DNA of 13,615 nucleotides from Phycisphaerae bacterium SM23_33 (GTDB lineage Bacteria > Planctomycetota > Phycisphaerae > SM23-33): NCBI GenBank assembly GCA_001303665.1, contig LJUF01000044.1:1-13615 (forward strand). The letters run 5' to 3'. Below, in pieces: positions 1 through 8,588 of the stretch (positions within the stretch are counted from its first letter, which is position 1; each line of letters starts with the position of its first letter). Under the pieces are notes generated by a model that was not told the DNA's origin, did not search any database, and worked only from the letters and a program-made list of their open reading frames with translations. Position numbers and translations under genes: made by a program.

Positions 1-2136
1 GTCGTGCTGCTGCTGCTGCTGTCCATCCCCTTCGCGTACTCTCTGGAGCGGCTGCTGGTCGGCAGCCCGCACATCTACCGCCAGATCAGCTGGTTCGTGC
101 TGTTCTTCCTGGTCACCTTTGCGGTGCTGTACATGGTCAACCCGGCGTTCCGCATCGCGGCCACGCCCATCGTCATCTTTCTGGCCTTCGGCATCATTCT
201 GCTGAGCGTGACCGTCATCGTCATCATGACGCGGAAGCTGGAGTCGGAGGTTCGCCGCATGCAGGGCCTGGGCACGACCGTGCACAGCGCGGACGTTTCG
301 CGGCTGGGCACGATGATGGCCGCGGTGAGCATGGGCATCTCAACGATGCGCCGCCGGCCCATCCGCACGCTGCTGACGGCGGTGACGGTCGTGCTGCTGA
401 CCTTTACCATCCTGACGTTCGCCTCGTTCACCTCCGGCTGGGGCAATCGCCGGACGTACACGGGGCCGATGTCCGGCCCGCCCAGGCTGCTGGTCCGCCA
501 CCCCGTGTGGACGACCATCAACGAAGAGATAGCCGACATGCTCAGCGGCTTCCTGCAAGAGGAGGCGACCGTGGTGCCGCGGTACTGGGTGTCGCAGACC
601 GCCAGCGAGGTCCAGGCCTACAAGGACGCCAACCGCACCCGGGAGATCATCGTGGCCGACGCCAAAGGCGGGCGGATTGTGGCCATGTCGGCCCTGGTCG
701 GGCTCGACTACCGCGACGTCCAGCGCGTGCCGAAACTGGCCGAGGCCCTCGGCGGGCACCCGGAGCAGCTTGCCGCCGACGGGGTGTATCTGACCGCCGC
801 CGTCGCCGGCTCGGAGGGCCTGCGGGTCAACGTCGGAGACAAGGTCTGCATCGAAGGCGTCATGTGCACGCTGGCCGGCGTCGTGGAGGCCAGAAAGATC
901 ACCACCTACGCCCAACTGGAGGGCTCCAGCCTGCTGCCGGTGGACTACGAGGCCTCCAGCGGCGGGGCGGCCAGCAGCTATCAGGCGGCCGAGACCACCA
1001 GCCTGGCGGACCTGCCGGAAACAGAGTCGGCCCAGTTTGTCAACTACGGCGCCGACCGGGTCGTGATCGTGCCGCCGGAGCTGGCCCGCCGGCTGGGCGG
1101 GCGCGTGTGCAGCATCCATGTCTACCCCAAAGAGAAGGCGGACATCCAGCGCATGGCCCAGCGCGTGGCCACCGTCACCCACCTGCCCACCTATCGCGGC
1201 GCCGGCGGGGGCGTGTACCGCCTGTTCTTCACTACCCTCACCGAGGCCAGCGGCTGGAAGGACCTGATCATCCCGGTGGTGCTGGGCGGGCTGATCATCT
1301 TCGCCACCATGCTGGGTTCGGTCTCCGACCGCGAGAAGGAGATCTACGCCTTCAGCGCGCTGGGGCTGGCCCCGCCGCACGTGGCCGGGCTGTTCTTCGC
1401 CGAGGCCTCCGTGTACGCCGTCGTCGGCGGCATGGGCGGGTACCTGCTGGGACAGGTCGTCTCCCGGGCCCTGAACCACATTGCCGGGCTGAAGTGGTTC
1501 GAGGCCTTCACTCCGCCCACCATGAACTACTCCTCCACCAACGCCATCGTCACGGTGCTGGTGGTCATGGGCACGGTGCTGATCTCCACCATTTACCCGG
1601 CCGTGAAGGCCTCGCGCAGCGCCAACCCCGGCGTCCAGCGCTCCTGGCGGATCGGCCGGCCCAAGGGAGACCTGTACGACCTGGTCTTCCCGTTCACGGT
1701 GTCGGCCTACGACATCACCGGGGTGGTCAGCTTCCTGCAGGAGCACTTCCGGAACTTTTCGGACACGGCGTTGGGGGTCTTCGCCACCTTCGCCGTGCAC
1801 ATCTTCAAGCAGTCGGAGGGGAAGCTGGGCATGCAGGCCCAGGTGGCCCTGGCCCCGTTTGACCTGGGCGTGAGCCAGCGATTCGCGCTCATGGCCCAGC
1901 CCAGCGAGATCGAGGGCATCGAGGAAATACGCATCCTGCTGCGGCGGGTCTCCGGCACCCGCGGCGACTGGCAGCGGGCCAACCGCGTGTTCATCAACGA
2001 GCTGCGGAAGCAACTGCTCATCTGGCGCTCGCTGTCGCCGCAGGTCATGGAACGCTACCGCGCCAGCACGCTGCAGCAATGGGAGGAGCTTCCCGTCGAA
2101 AACGTCCGTCCGGAAACCTTCGGAGAGAATCCGTGA
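1..2136 (+). CDS. FtsX-family ABC transporter permease, large, 5'-truncated by the window
   Basis: The frame is open from base 1, so the true start lies upstream; the 711 codons seen, plus the stop, are the C-terminal part. Counting from the GTG at position 4, hydrophobic segments lie near residues 1-18, 31-47, 55-77 and 122-144. A soluble, presumably periplasmic domain follows (about 145-415, with a C282/C288 pair), then three more membrane segments near 420-440, 458-485 and 513-540. The last three, with the 'FSALGLAPPHVAGLFFAEA' stretch and the 'TIYPAVKASRSANPG' ending, are typical of an FtsX domain; the RRRPIRTLLTA stretch before segment 4 is the usual entry to a MacB-like module. About 170 further residues with no membrane segment extend into the cytoplasm, which is unusual for this family. 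The stop overlaps the GTG of the next gene, and an ATPase two genes on is the likely energy partner. Family certain; substrate unknown. Confidence 0.88.
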   Translation, partial: VVLLLLLSIPFAYSLERLLVGSPHIYRQISWFVLFFLVTFAVLYMVNPAFRIAATPIVIFLAFGIILLSVTVIVIMTRKLESEVRRMQGLGTTVHSADVSRLGTMMAAVSMGISTMRRRPIRTLLTAVTVVLLTFTILTFASFTSGWGNRRTYTGPMSGPPRLLVRHPVWTTINEEIADMLSGFLQEEATVVPRYWVSQTASEVQAYKDANRTREIIVADAKGGRIVAMSALVGLDYRDVQRVPKLAEALGGHPEQLAADGVYLTAAVAGSEGLRVNVGDKVCIEGVMCTLAGVVEARKITTYAQLEGSSLLPVDYEASSGGAASSYQAAETTSLADLPETESAQFVNYGADRVVIVPPELARRLGGRVCSIHVYPKEKADIQRMAQRVATVTHLPTYRGAGGGVYRLFFTTLTEASGWKDLIIPVVLGGLIIFATMLGSVSDREKEIYAFSALGLAPPHVAGLFFAEASVYAVVGGMGGYLLGQVVSRALNHIAGLKWFEAFTPPTMNYSSTNAIVTVLVVMGTVLISTIYPAVKASRSANPGVQRSWRIGRPKGDLYDLVFPFTVSAYDITGVVSFLQEHFRNFSDTALGVFATFAVHIFKQSEGKLGMQAQVALAPFDLGVSQRFALMAQPSEIEGIEEIRILLRRVSGTRGDWQRANRVFINELRKQLLIWRSLSPQVMERYRASTLQQWEELPVENVRPETFGENP
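2122..2127 (+). promoter_or_regulatory. Ribosome binding site fixing a GTG start
   Basis: GGAGAG lies 5 nt before the GTG at 2133. This supports starting the OPT-like protein at 2133, inside a GTGA overlap with the upstream stop, and not at the ATG at 2079, which lies within the permease gene and would add 18 residues with no family-like character. Confidence 0.65.
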
Positions 2137-4118
2137 GCACCATCCGGTACGATAGGGAGCTGGAACAGTACCGCAACCTGATGCTGCCTCCAGACCGCTT
2201 CGAGGAGGGGTTCCGGTGGAGCTCGCTGGCGGGGGCGCTGTTCATCGCCTTCCTGATGGTCCCCGGGGCGATGTACATGCAGCTGGTGGCCGGGTTCGGC
2301 GTCGGCCCGGCCGCCCAGTGGGTCACCGTGATCCTCTTCATTGAGGTGGCCCGGCGGGCGCACAGGCGTCTCCGCCGCCCGGAGCTGTTCGTGCTGTTCT
2401 ACATGGCCGGGGCGGTCATGGCCTCTCCCTTCGCCGGGCTGCTCTGGAGGCAGTTCTACGTCCAGAGCGGTCCCGCGTACGGGGCCGGCGTGGCCCAGGA
2501 GATCCCGGACTGGTACGCCCCGGCCGACCCGAACGTGCTGGACCAGCGCAGCTTCATGATGCTGCGGTGGCTGCCCGCGGTCGCCCTGGTGACCTTCCTG
2601 ATGTTCATCAGCCGGCTGAACAACGCCATTCTCGGCTACGGGCTGTTCCGCGTCGCCAGCGACATCGAGAAGCTGCCGTTTCCCATGGCCACCATCGGGG
2701 CCCAGGGCATCATGGCGCTGGCTGAGCAGTCCGAGGAGGAAAAGGAGCGGGGCGAGGCCCCGTGGCGCTGGCGGGTGTTCTCCATCGGCGGCATCCTGGG
2801 GCTGGCCTTCGGCGTCATCTACGTGGGGCTGCCCACGGTCACCGGGGCGCTGCTGAAAAAGCCCATCATGATCCTGCCGATCCCCTGGACGGATTTCACC
2901 CGCAAGACCCAGGGGCTGCTGCCGGCCGTCGCCGTCGGCATCAACTGGGACCTGTCCAACCTGGTGTATGGCATGGTGCTGCCGTTCTTCGCCATGCTGG
3001 GCAGCTTCGTCGCCCTGCTGGTGACCCTGATCATCAATCCCATCCTGTATTACCACGGCGTCCTCAGGAGCTGGAACCCCAACGACGAGACCGTCCCCAC
3101 CATGTACAAGAACAACATCGACTTCTACTTCAGCTTTACCATCGGGGTCTCGGCGGCCATCGCCCTGGCGGGCATCTGGCAGATCATCAGCGGCCTGAGA
3201 CAGCGGCGCCGGCTGGAACGGGCCGGCCAGCTCCAGGAAAGGTTCCAAGTCGCCGACCACACCCAGCGGGGGGACATCAAAGCCCCCCTGGTCATCGGGA
3301 CCTACGTGCTCACCACCATGGCCTATATCCTGTTGAGCGGCTACCTGATCGGCTGGCACCGGGGGGTCATGATCGTGCTGTTCCTCATGGGGTTCGCGTA
3401 CACGCCGGTCATCAGTTACGTCACGGCGAGGCTGGAGGGCATGGCCGGGCAAGTCATTCAGATTCCGTTCGTTCGCGAGGCCGCCTTCATCCTCTCCGGG
3501 TACACGGGGGACGTGGACGTGTGGTTCCTGCCCGTGCCGCTGTACAACTACGGCACGATCACGGTGCTGTATCGTCAGGCGGAACTGACCGGCACCCGGT
3601 TCTGGTCCATCTGGAAGGCCGAGATCGTGCTGACGCCCATCGTGCTGATCTCGACCATCTTCTTCGCCAACTTCATCTGGTCACTGGCGCCGATCCCTTC
3701 CGCCCGGTATCCCTACACGGAGAAGATCTGGGAGCTGAACGCGGCCATGGCCGCCATCGTTCACTCCGCCACGTTGGGCGGGCACAGCATCTTCCGGGAG
3801 GCCTTCAGGTGGGAGTACATCCTGAGCGGAGGGGTCTTCGGCTTGCTGCTGTTCTTTGTGATGTGGGCGCTGCGCATCCCGGTGCTGTTCATCTTCGGCA
3901 TGCTGCGCGGGCTGAACCAGACGCTGCCGCACGTGGTGGTCCCGCAGTTCATCGGCGCCCTGCTCAGCCGGTTCTACTTCGAACGCAAGATGGGATTGAA
4001 GTGGAGACAGTACGTGCCGGTGGTGGCGGCCGGCTTCGCCTGCGGCATGGGGCTGATCTCCATGCTGTGCGCCGGCATCACCTTCTTGGCCAAGGCGGTG
4101 ATCCAGCTGCCGTACTGA
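2133..4118 (+). CDS. OPT-like polytopic membrane protein (DUF6785/DUF6784 type)
   Basis: 661 residues from the GTG start. The protein is strongly hydrophobic, with roughly 12-14 membrane segments, for example near 31-55, 62-80, 86-104, 144-164, 214-234, 274-303, 332-353, 385-404, 410-430, 493-515, 564-590 and 626-652. Features that recall oligopeptide transporter (OPT) relatives are the 'LPFPMATIGAQGIMALAE' loop at 181-198, the 'GLPTVTGALL' stretch at 232-241 and the 'FILSGYTGDVDVWFLP' stretch at 452-467. An amphipathic charged linker (355-383) splits the protein into two halves. Proteins of this size and pattern are common in planctomycetes and are often annotated only as DUF6785 or 'peptide transporter'. 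The gene is translationally coupled to the FtsX permease before it and followed 22 nt later by the ATPase, so it probably acts with that ABC system. Transport is inferred from fold resemblance; the substrate is unknown. Confidence 0.75.
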   Translation: MSTIRYDRELEQYRNLMLPPDRFEEGFRWSSLAGALFIAFLMVPGAMYMQLVAGFGVGPAAQWVTVILFIEVARRAHRRLRRPELFVLFYMAGAVMASPFAGLLWRQFYVQSGPAYGAGVAQEIPDWYAPADPNVLDQRSFMMLRWLPAVALVTFLMFISRLNNAILGYGLFRVASDIEKLPFPMATIGAQGIMALAEQSEEEKERGEAPWRWRVFSIGGILGLAFGVIYVGLPTVTGALLKKPIMILPIPWTDFTRKTQGLLPAVAVGINWDLSNLVYGMVLPFFAMLGSFVALLVTLIINPILYYHGVLRSWNPNDETVPTMYKNNIDFYFSFTIGVSAAIALAGIWQIISGLRQRRRLERAGQLQERFQVADHTQRGDIKAPLVIGTYVLTTMAYILLSGYLIGWHRGVMIVLFLMGFAYTPVISYVTARLEGMAGQVIQIPFVREAAFILSGYTGDVDVWFLPVPLYNYGTITVLYRQAELTGTRFWSIWKAEIVLTPIVLISTIFFANFIWSLAPIPSARYPYTEKIWELNAAMAAIVHSATLGGHSIFREAFRWEYILSGGVFGLLLFFVMWALRIPVLFIFGMLRGLNQTLPHVVVPQFIGALLSRFYFERKMGLKWRQYVPVVAAGFACGMGLISMLCAGITFLAKAVIQLPY

Positions 4119-4140
4119 CCGGAGGCGACGGAAGAGAATC

Positions 4141-4872
<732 letters not shown>

Positions 4873-4894
4873 GCCTTCCGGGGGCCCGCCGCGG
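4873..4894. other. Very short convergent intergenic gap, no clear terminator
   Basis: Only 22 bp separate the stop of the plus-strand ATPase from the stop of the minus-strand permease. The gap is GC-rich and holds the self-complementary stretch CGGGGGCCCG, but the possible stem is about 4 bp with a 2-nt loop and no T-tract follows on either strand. I see no convincing intrinsic terminator, so transcripts of the two blocks may overlap. Confidence 0.5.
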
Positions 4895-6166
4895 TCACTC
4901 GTGGCGCAGGGCGGTGATGGGGTCCAGCCGGGCCGCCCGCATGGCCGGGTACAGCCCGCTGACCAACCCCACCGCCACCGCCATCAGGAAGGGAACCATC
5001 AGCATGGGCGGGGACAGGATGGCCGTGACCTTCAGCACCGCTTGCACGATGGGCGGCACCACGAACCCCAGGACGATTCCCATCAGCCCGCCGCCGGTCG
5101 TCAGCGTGACCGCCTCCACCAGGAACTGCACGGTGATGTCCCGGCGTTTGGCCCCCAGCGCCCGGCGGATGCCGATCTCGCGCGTCCGCTCGGTCACCGA
5201 GGCCAGCATGATGTTGGCAATGCCGATCGCTCCCACCAGCAGCGAGATGCTGGCGATGGCGAAGAACATGATGTTCCACAGCCGGCGCTGCCGCTGCAAC
5301 TGGAGGATCTTGTCCAGGGGCACGTTGATCTCGTAATCAGGGCTCTCGTGCTCGCGCTGAAGGATGGACTCGGCGATCTTGGCGCCGGCCAGCACGGCCC
5401 GCTCGTCGGCCATGTGGAAGATGATCTGGCTGACCTCCACGCGCTCGGCCTCGAAGCTGCCGGTGGTGCGGAGAATGCTGTACTCCCCGAACCGCGTGCG
5501 CTCGGTGCTGGCCGGGACGTACACCAGGTTGCTGACCAGGTCGGCCGGCACTTCCGGGGTCGAGCCCCCGGGCGTGTCCACCAGCCCCACCACGTCGAAG
5601 GATTCTCCTCCCAGCCGGACCACGCTGATCAGCGGGTCCTCGTAGCCGAACAGCCGCCGGGCCAGCGACTGGGTCATGACGCAGACGTTGCGGCAGCGCA
5701 GCTCATCGGCGGCGGACAGGAACCGCCCGGCCGCCACCCGCAGCCCGCGGAGTTGGAGGTACGAGGGGTCGGTTCCGAACACCCGCACCGGGACCAGCCG
5801 GGTGCCGTACTGGGCGAACTTGCGGGTCTCATGCCCGGCCACCTCGCCCAGCAGCCCGGGAAGGCTCTCCGACAGCCGGCGGTGGTCGGCGCGGGTCAGG
5901 CCGTAGTACAGGGCCCGGCCTGTCTGCTGAGCGGCACCCCTGTCCTGGGGGGGTTTGAGCGACTGGATGAGGAACTTGTCGGTGCCCATCTGGCGCAGCG
6001 ACTGTTCGGCCTCGTATCGGGCGCCCTCGTTGATGGCCAGCATGGCGATCACGCTCCAGACGCCGAACAGGATGCTCAGGATGGCCAGCAGGGAGCGGAC
6101 CTTGTGGGTGGTGAGGCTGCGAAAGCCCAGCAGCACGATGTCGGTGACCTTGTAGATGACCTTCAT
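4895..6166 (-). CDS. MacB-like ABC transporter permease (MacB_PCD + FtsX domains)
   Basis: 423 residues from the ATG at 6166, which has GGAG 8 nt upstream (plus-strand CTCC at 6175-6178) and sits in an ATGA overlap with the stop of the ATPase gene. The topology is the classic four-segment MacB type: segment 1 at about 24-46, a large periplasmic core domain at 47-297, then segments at about 298-322, 346-370 and 388-408. The diagnostic FtsX motif ERTREIGIRRALGAKRRDI is at 326-344, and the protein ends in the usual PAMRAARLDPITALRHE pattern. It lacks a fused nucleotide-binding domain, unlike E. coli MacB; the ATPase is the separate gene just before it. Such permeases act as mechanotransmitters that drive substrate from the periplasm through an adaptor and a TolC-like duct. 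It is the last gene of the minus-strand operon. Confidence 0.93.
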   Translation of the reverse strand: MKVIYKVTDIVLLGFRSLTTHKVRSLLAILSILFGVWSVIAMLAINEGARYEAEQSLRQMGTDKFLIQSLKPPQDRGAAQQTGRALYYGLTRADHRRLSESLPGLLGEVAGHETRKFAQYGTRLVPVRVFGTDPSYLQLRGLRVAAGRFLSAADELRCRNVCVMTQSLARRLFGYEDPLISVVRLGGESFDVVGLVDTPGGSTPEVPADLVSNLVYVPASTERTRFGEYSILRTTGSFEAERVEVSQIIFHMADERAVLAGAKIAESILQREHESPDYEINVPLDKILQLQRQRRLWNIMFFAIASISLLVGAIGIANIMLASVTERTREIGIRRALGAKRRDITVQFLVEAVTLTTGGGLMGIVLGFVVPPIVQAVLKVTAILSPPMLMVPFLMAVAVGLVSGLYPAMRAARLDPITALRHE

Positions 6167-6867
6167 CCCGACGGCTCCGGGCGCTGCCTGTCGATGTCGG
6201 AATGGATCTGCCCGTCCCTCATCTGGATGATCCGGTGGGCGCGGCCGGCGACGTGGTCTTCGTGGGTGACCATGATGATGGTGCGGGCCCGCCGGGACAG
6301 CTCGTCCAGCAGGTCGAGTATCTCCATGGAGGTTCGGGAGTCGAGGTTGCCGGTGGGCTCGTCGGCCAGCAGCAGCAGCGGGTCGTTGGCCAGGGCCCGG
6401 GCGATGGCCACCCGCTGCTGCTGACCCCCGGACAGCTCCGCCGGGCGGTGGTCCAGCCGGTTGCCCAGCCCCACCTGCCCGGCCAGTTCCCGGCTGCGGG
6501 GATGCCGCTCGCGGCGGGGCAGGCCCTGATAGAAGAGGGGCACCTCGATGTTGGCCAGCACCGTCAGCTGGGAGATGAGGTTGAAGGACTGAAAGACGAA
6601 GCCCACGTGCTGGCCGCGGATCTCGCTCAGTGCCGGGTCGTCCAGCTGCGAGACGTCGCGCCCGCCCAGGACGTATCGCCCGCTGCTGGGGCGGTCCAGG
6701 CAGCCCAGCAGGTTCAGCAGCGTGCTCTTGCCCGAGCCGCTGGGGCCCATGACGGCCACGTACTCGCCTTCCCGGACGACGAAGCTGACGTCGTTGAGGG
6801 CATGGACCGTGCTGCGGCCCATGGGATACATCTTGTGCACGTGTTCTAGCCGGACCAGCTCTTTCAT
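6163..6867 (-). CDS. ABC transporter ATP-binding protein, MacB/LolD class
   Basis: 234 residues with a complete motif set: Walker A GPSGSGKS at 41-48, Q-loop Gln93, signature LSGGQQQR at 145-152, Walker B LLLLADEP at 164-171, D-loop GNLDS at 173-177 and switch His202. It is clearly related to the other ATPase of the window, with the same spacing of motifs. Its start overlaps the adaptor stop and its stop overlaps the permease start, each by an ATGA, and no clear Shine-Dalgarno precedes the start, so its translation probably depends on coupling to the adaptor gene. It should power the downstream permease at the inner membrane. The last dozen residues after the DGQIHSD segment are polar and probably disordered. 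Confidence 0.95.
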   Translation of the reverse strand: MKELVRLEHVHKMYPMGRSTVHALNDVSFVVREGEYVAVMGPSGSGKSTLLNLLGCLDRPSSGRYVLGGRDVSQLDDPALSEIRGQHVGFVFQSFNLISQLTVLANIEVPLFYQGLPRRERHPRSRELAGQVGLGNRLDHRPAELSGGQQQRVAIARALANDPLLLLADEPTGNLDSRTSMEILDLLDELSRRARTIIMVTHEDHVAGRAHRIIQMRDGQIHSDIDRQRPEPSG

Positions 6868-8588
6868 GGTGACATCGTGATGCGGGCCGGCCGCGACGAT
6901 GGCTCGCCCGTCGCCGGCGGGGTGGTCCGCTCACGCTCGGGCCCGGGCCGCTCGCGTTCGCGGCCGCGTTCGTTCCCGGCCGGGGCCGTCGCCGGCGCGG
7001 TCGTCGGCGGGCCGGGCGGGCCAGCCTCTGCTTCGGTCTTGGCCTTCTTGCCGACCCGCACCCCCGGCGGCGGGGCCAGCAGCACGCGCTCGCCGGCCTC
7101 CAGGCCCTCGAGGATCTGCGCCCGCGTCTCGCTGGTCCGTCCCAGCGTCACTCTCACGCGCTCGTATCCGCCCTGGCCGTCCGCGCGGAAGCAGTAGGTG
7201 GCCTCGCCGATGGCGAAGACCGACGCGATGGGCACGCTCAGGACGTCGGTCAGCTCGGCCAGGATCACCTCCACCTCGGCGCTCATGCCCGGCTTCAAGC
7301 CCTCCAGATCGGCGTTGTCTTTGAACTTCACCACCGTGGGGTAGACCTTCACGTCCGGGCTGAGCCAGGGATTCTGCGTGTTGGGCAAGGGTGCCACCTT
7401 GCCGATGTGTCCTTCGATCACCCGGCCCGGCCGGGCGTCCAGCCGGATCAACGCCCGCTGACCCACCTCGACCTGTTCGCGGATGGCCTCATACACGCGG
7501 GTCTCCACCTGGAGCGTTTCCATGTTGGGAATGATCATCAACTGCTGGTTAGGCCTGATCTCTTCTCCCACGGCCACGGTGACCGGCGCCTGCCACCGGT
7601 GGCGGCGGGTCTCGTACACCACCAGCCCCGCCTTTTTGGCCCGCACGATGAGCTTCTCGGCGTCTTCCCGCAGCTCCTTCAGCCGGTCCTGCTGCTTGGT
7701 CAGCCGCATCTTGGCCGAGGCGTCGGTGCCCTCCGCCAGCCGGATCTCGGTTTCGGCCTCCAGCCTGGCCGTCTCCAGATCCAGCTGGGCGTCCTTCACG
7801 GCCGTCTCCTTGTCCCGCACGGTCCGCTTGTGCGTGTAGTCCTCCAGGATCGCCTTCTCGTCCTGGGCCTTTTTCAGGTTCAGCTCCAGCCGCGTGACCT
7901 TCAACTGCTCGTTCCTGATCTCGCTGTCGCTGTAGGGCTGGCCCAGCTCGGGGTCCTTGTTGATTTCCAGCATGGTCTTCAGCGTGTGGCGGGCCAGCTG
8001 CAGTTCCTCGTCGGCCAGCAGGATCTTGGATTGGGTTTCGGCCAGCTGCACCGGCCACTCGCCCTCAACGTACTTCTTCAGGTCGTCCTGGGCGTCGGTC
8101 ACGGCCTGCTCGGCCTTGGACACCTTGTTGGCCATGGTCTTTCGGGCAACGATGAGCCTGGTGGCCGCCGTCTGGTACGCGCGGTCGGCCGTATCCACGT
8201 CCAGGGCCTGGTCCAGCATGGCGTCGTCCAGCTCCTTGCACTCCATGTGGATGATGAGGTCGCCGGGCTTGACGATTTTGCCCTCCTCGGCCAGTTCCTT
8301 GATGACGACCGACCAGCGCGCCGTGTTGGTGATGACCTCTCGTTCTTCGGCCGTCACCTCGCCGGTCTCGGTGACCGATACCAGCATGGGCCCGCGCTCG
8401 ACGAGGGCCGTCGTCAGGGATTCGCCGCCTTTCTCTCCGGAGTTGGCTATCCACACCGCGCCGCCGCCAACGGCCCCCACGGCTGCAACAGCGGCCAGCA
8501 CCCACCCGGTGCGGCGCCGACGCCGCGGCCGGGAGCTAGGGGGCATCCCCGCGGTAGCGGTCGAGATACGAAGGCTGCTTTCGCTCAT
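6864..8588 (-). CDS. Periplasmic adaptor (HlyD/MacA-type membrane fusion protein)
   Basis: 574 residues. A basic N-terminus (RPRRRRR at 20-26) is followed by one membrane segment at about 28-47, so the bulk lies in the periplasm. The first barrel-sandwich half is near 65-115, with the KPGDLI motif at 107-112. A long charged coiled-coil hairpin spans about 118-312, the second lipoyl-like half is near 313-355, and the beta-barrel and membrane-proximal domains run over about 356-505, including LKPGMSAEVEV at 431-441 and a LEGLEAGERVLL stretch at 493-504. The last 70 residues (506-574) are low-complexity, rich in Pro, Thr, Arg and Glu, and not typical of the family. The ATG at 8588 has AAGG 8 nt upstream but lies inside the preceding gene by 53 nt; ATG 8546 (Met15) is an alternative with a poorer upstream site. 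The adaptor links the MacB-like permease to the TolC-like duct. Confidence 0.93.
   Translation of the reverse strand: MSESSLRISTATAGMPPSSRPRRRRRTGWVLAAVAAVGAVGGGAVWIANSGEKGGESLTTALVERGPMLVSVTETGEVTAEEREVITNTARWSVVIKELAEEGKIVKPGDLIIHMECKELDDAMLDQALDVDTADRAYQTAATRLIVARKTMANKVSKAEQAVTDAQDDLKKYVEGEWPVQLAETQSKILLADEELQLARHTLKTMLEINKDPELGQPYSDSEIRNEQLKVTRLELNLKKAQDEKAILEDYTHKRTVRDKETAVKDAQLDLETARLEAETEIRLAEGTDASAKMRLTKQQDRLKELREDAEKLIVRAKKAGLVVYETRRHRWQAPVTVAVGEEIRPNQQLMIIPNMETLQVETRVYEAIREQVEVGQRALIRLDARPGRVIEGHIGKVAPLPNTQNPWLSPDVKVYPTVVKFKDNADLEGLKPGMSAEVEVILAELTDVLSVPIASVFAIGEATYCFRADGQGGYERVRVTLGRTSETRAQILEGLEAGERVLLAPPPGVRVGKKAKTEAEAGPPGPPTTAPATAPAGNERGRERERPGPERERTTPPATGEPSSRPARITMSP

Noticed and set aside
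340..2079. Long minus-strand open frame opposite the FtsX permease
   Set aside because: Its product is His/Gly/Asp/Gln-rich with no domain or membrane pattern, as expected for the antisense of a GC-rich membrane protein gene.
4873..4894. Bidirectional terminator between the convergent ABC blocks
   Set aside because: The possible stem is too short, the loop too small, and there is no T-tract on either strand.
6167..6934. Apparent fusion of 256 residues to the N-terminus of the MacB-like permease
   Set aside because: This stretch is an out-of-frame reading of the ATPase gene; the ATPase frame has every nucleotide-binding motif, while this one is an Arg/Pro/Gly-rich shadow typical of GC-rich DNA.
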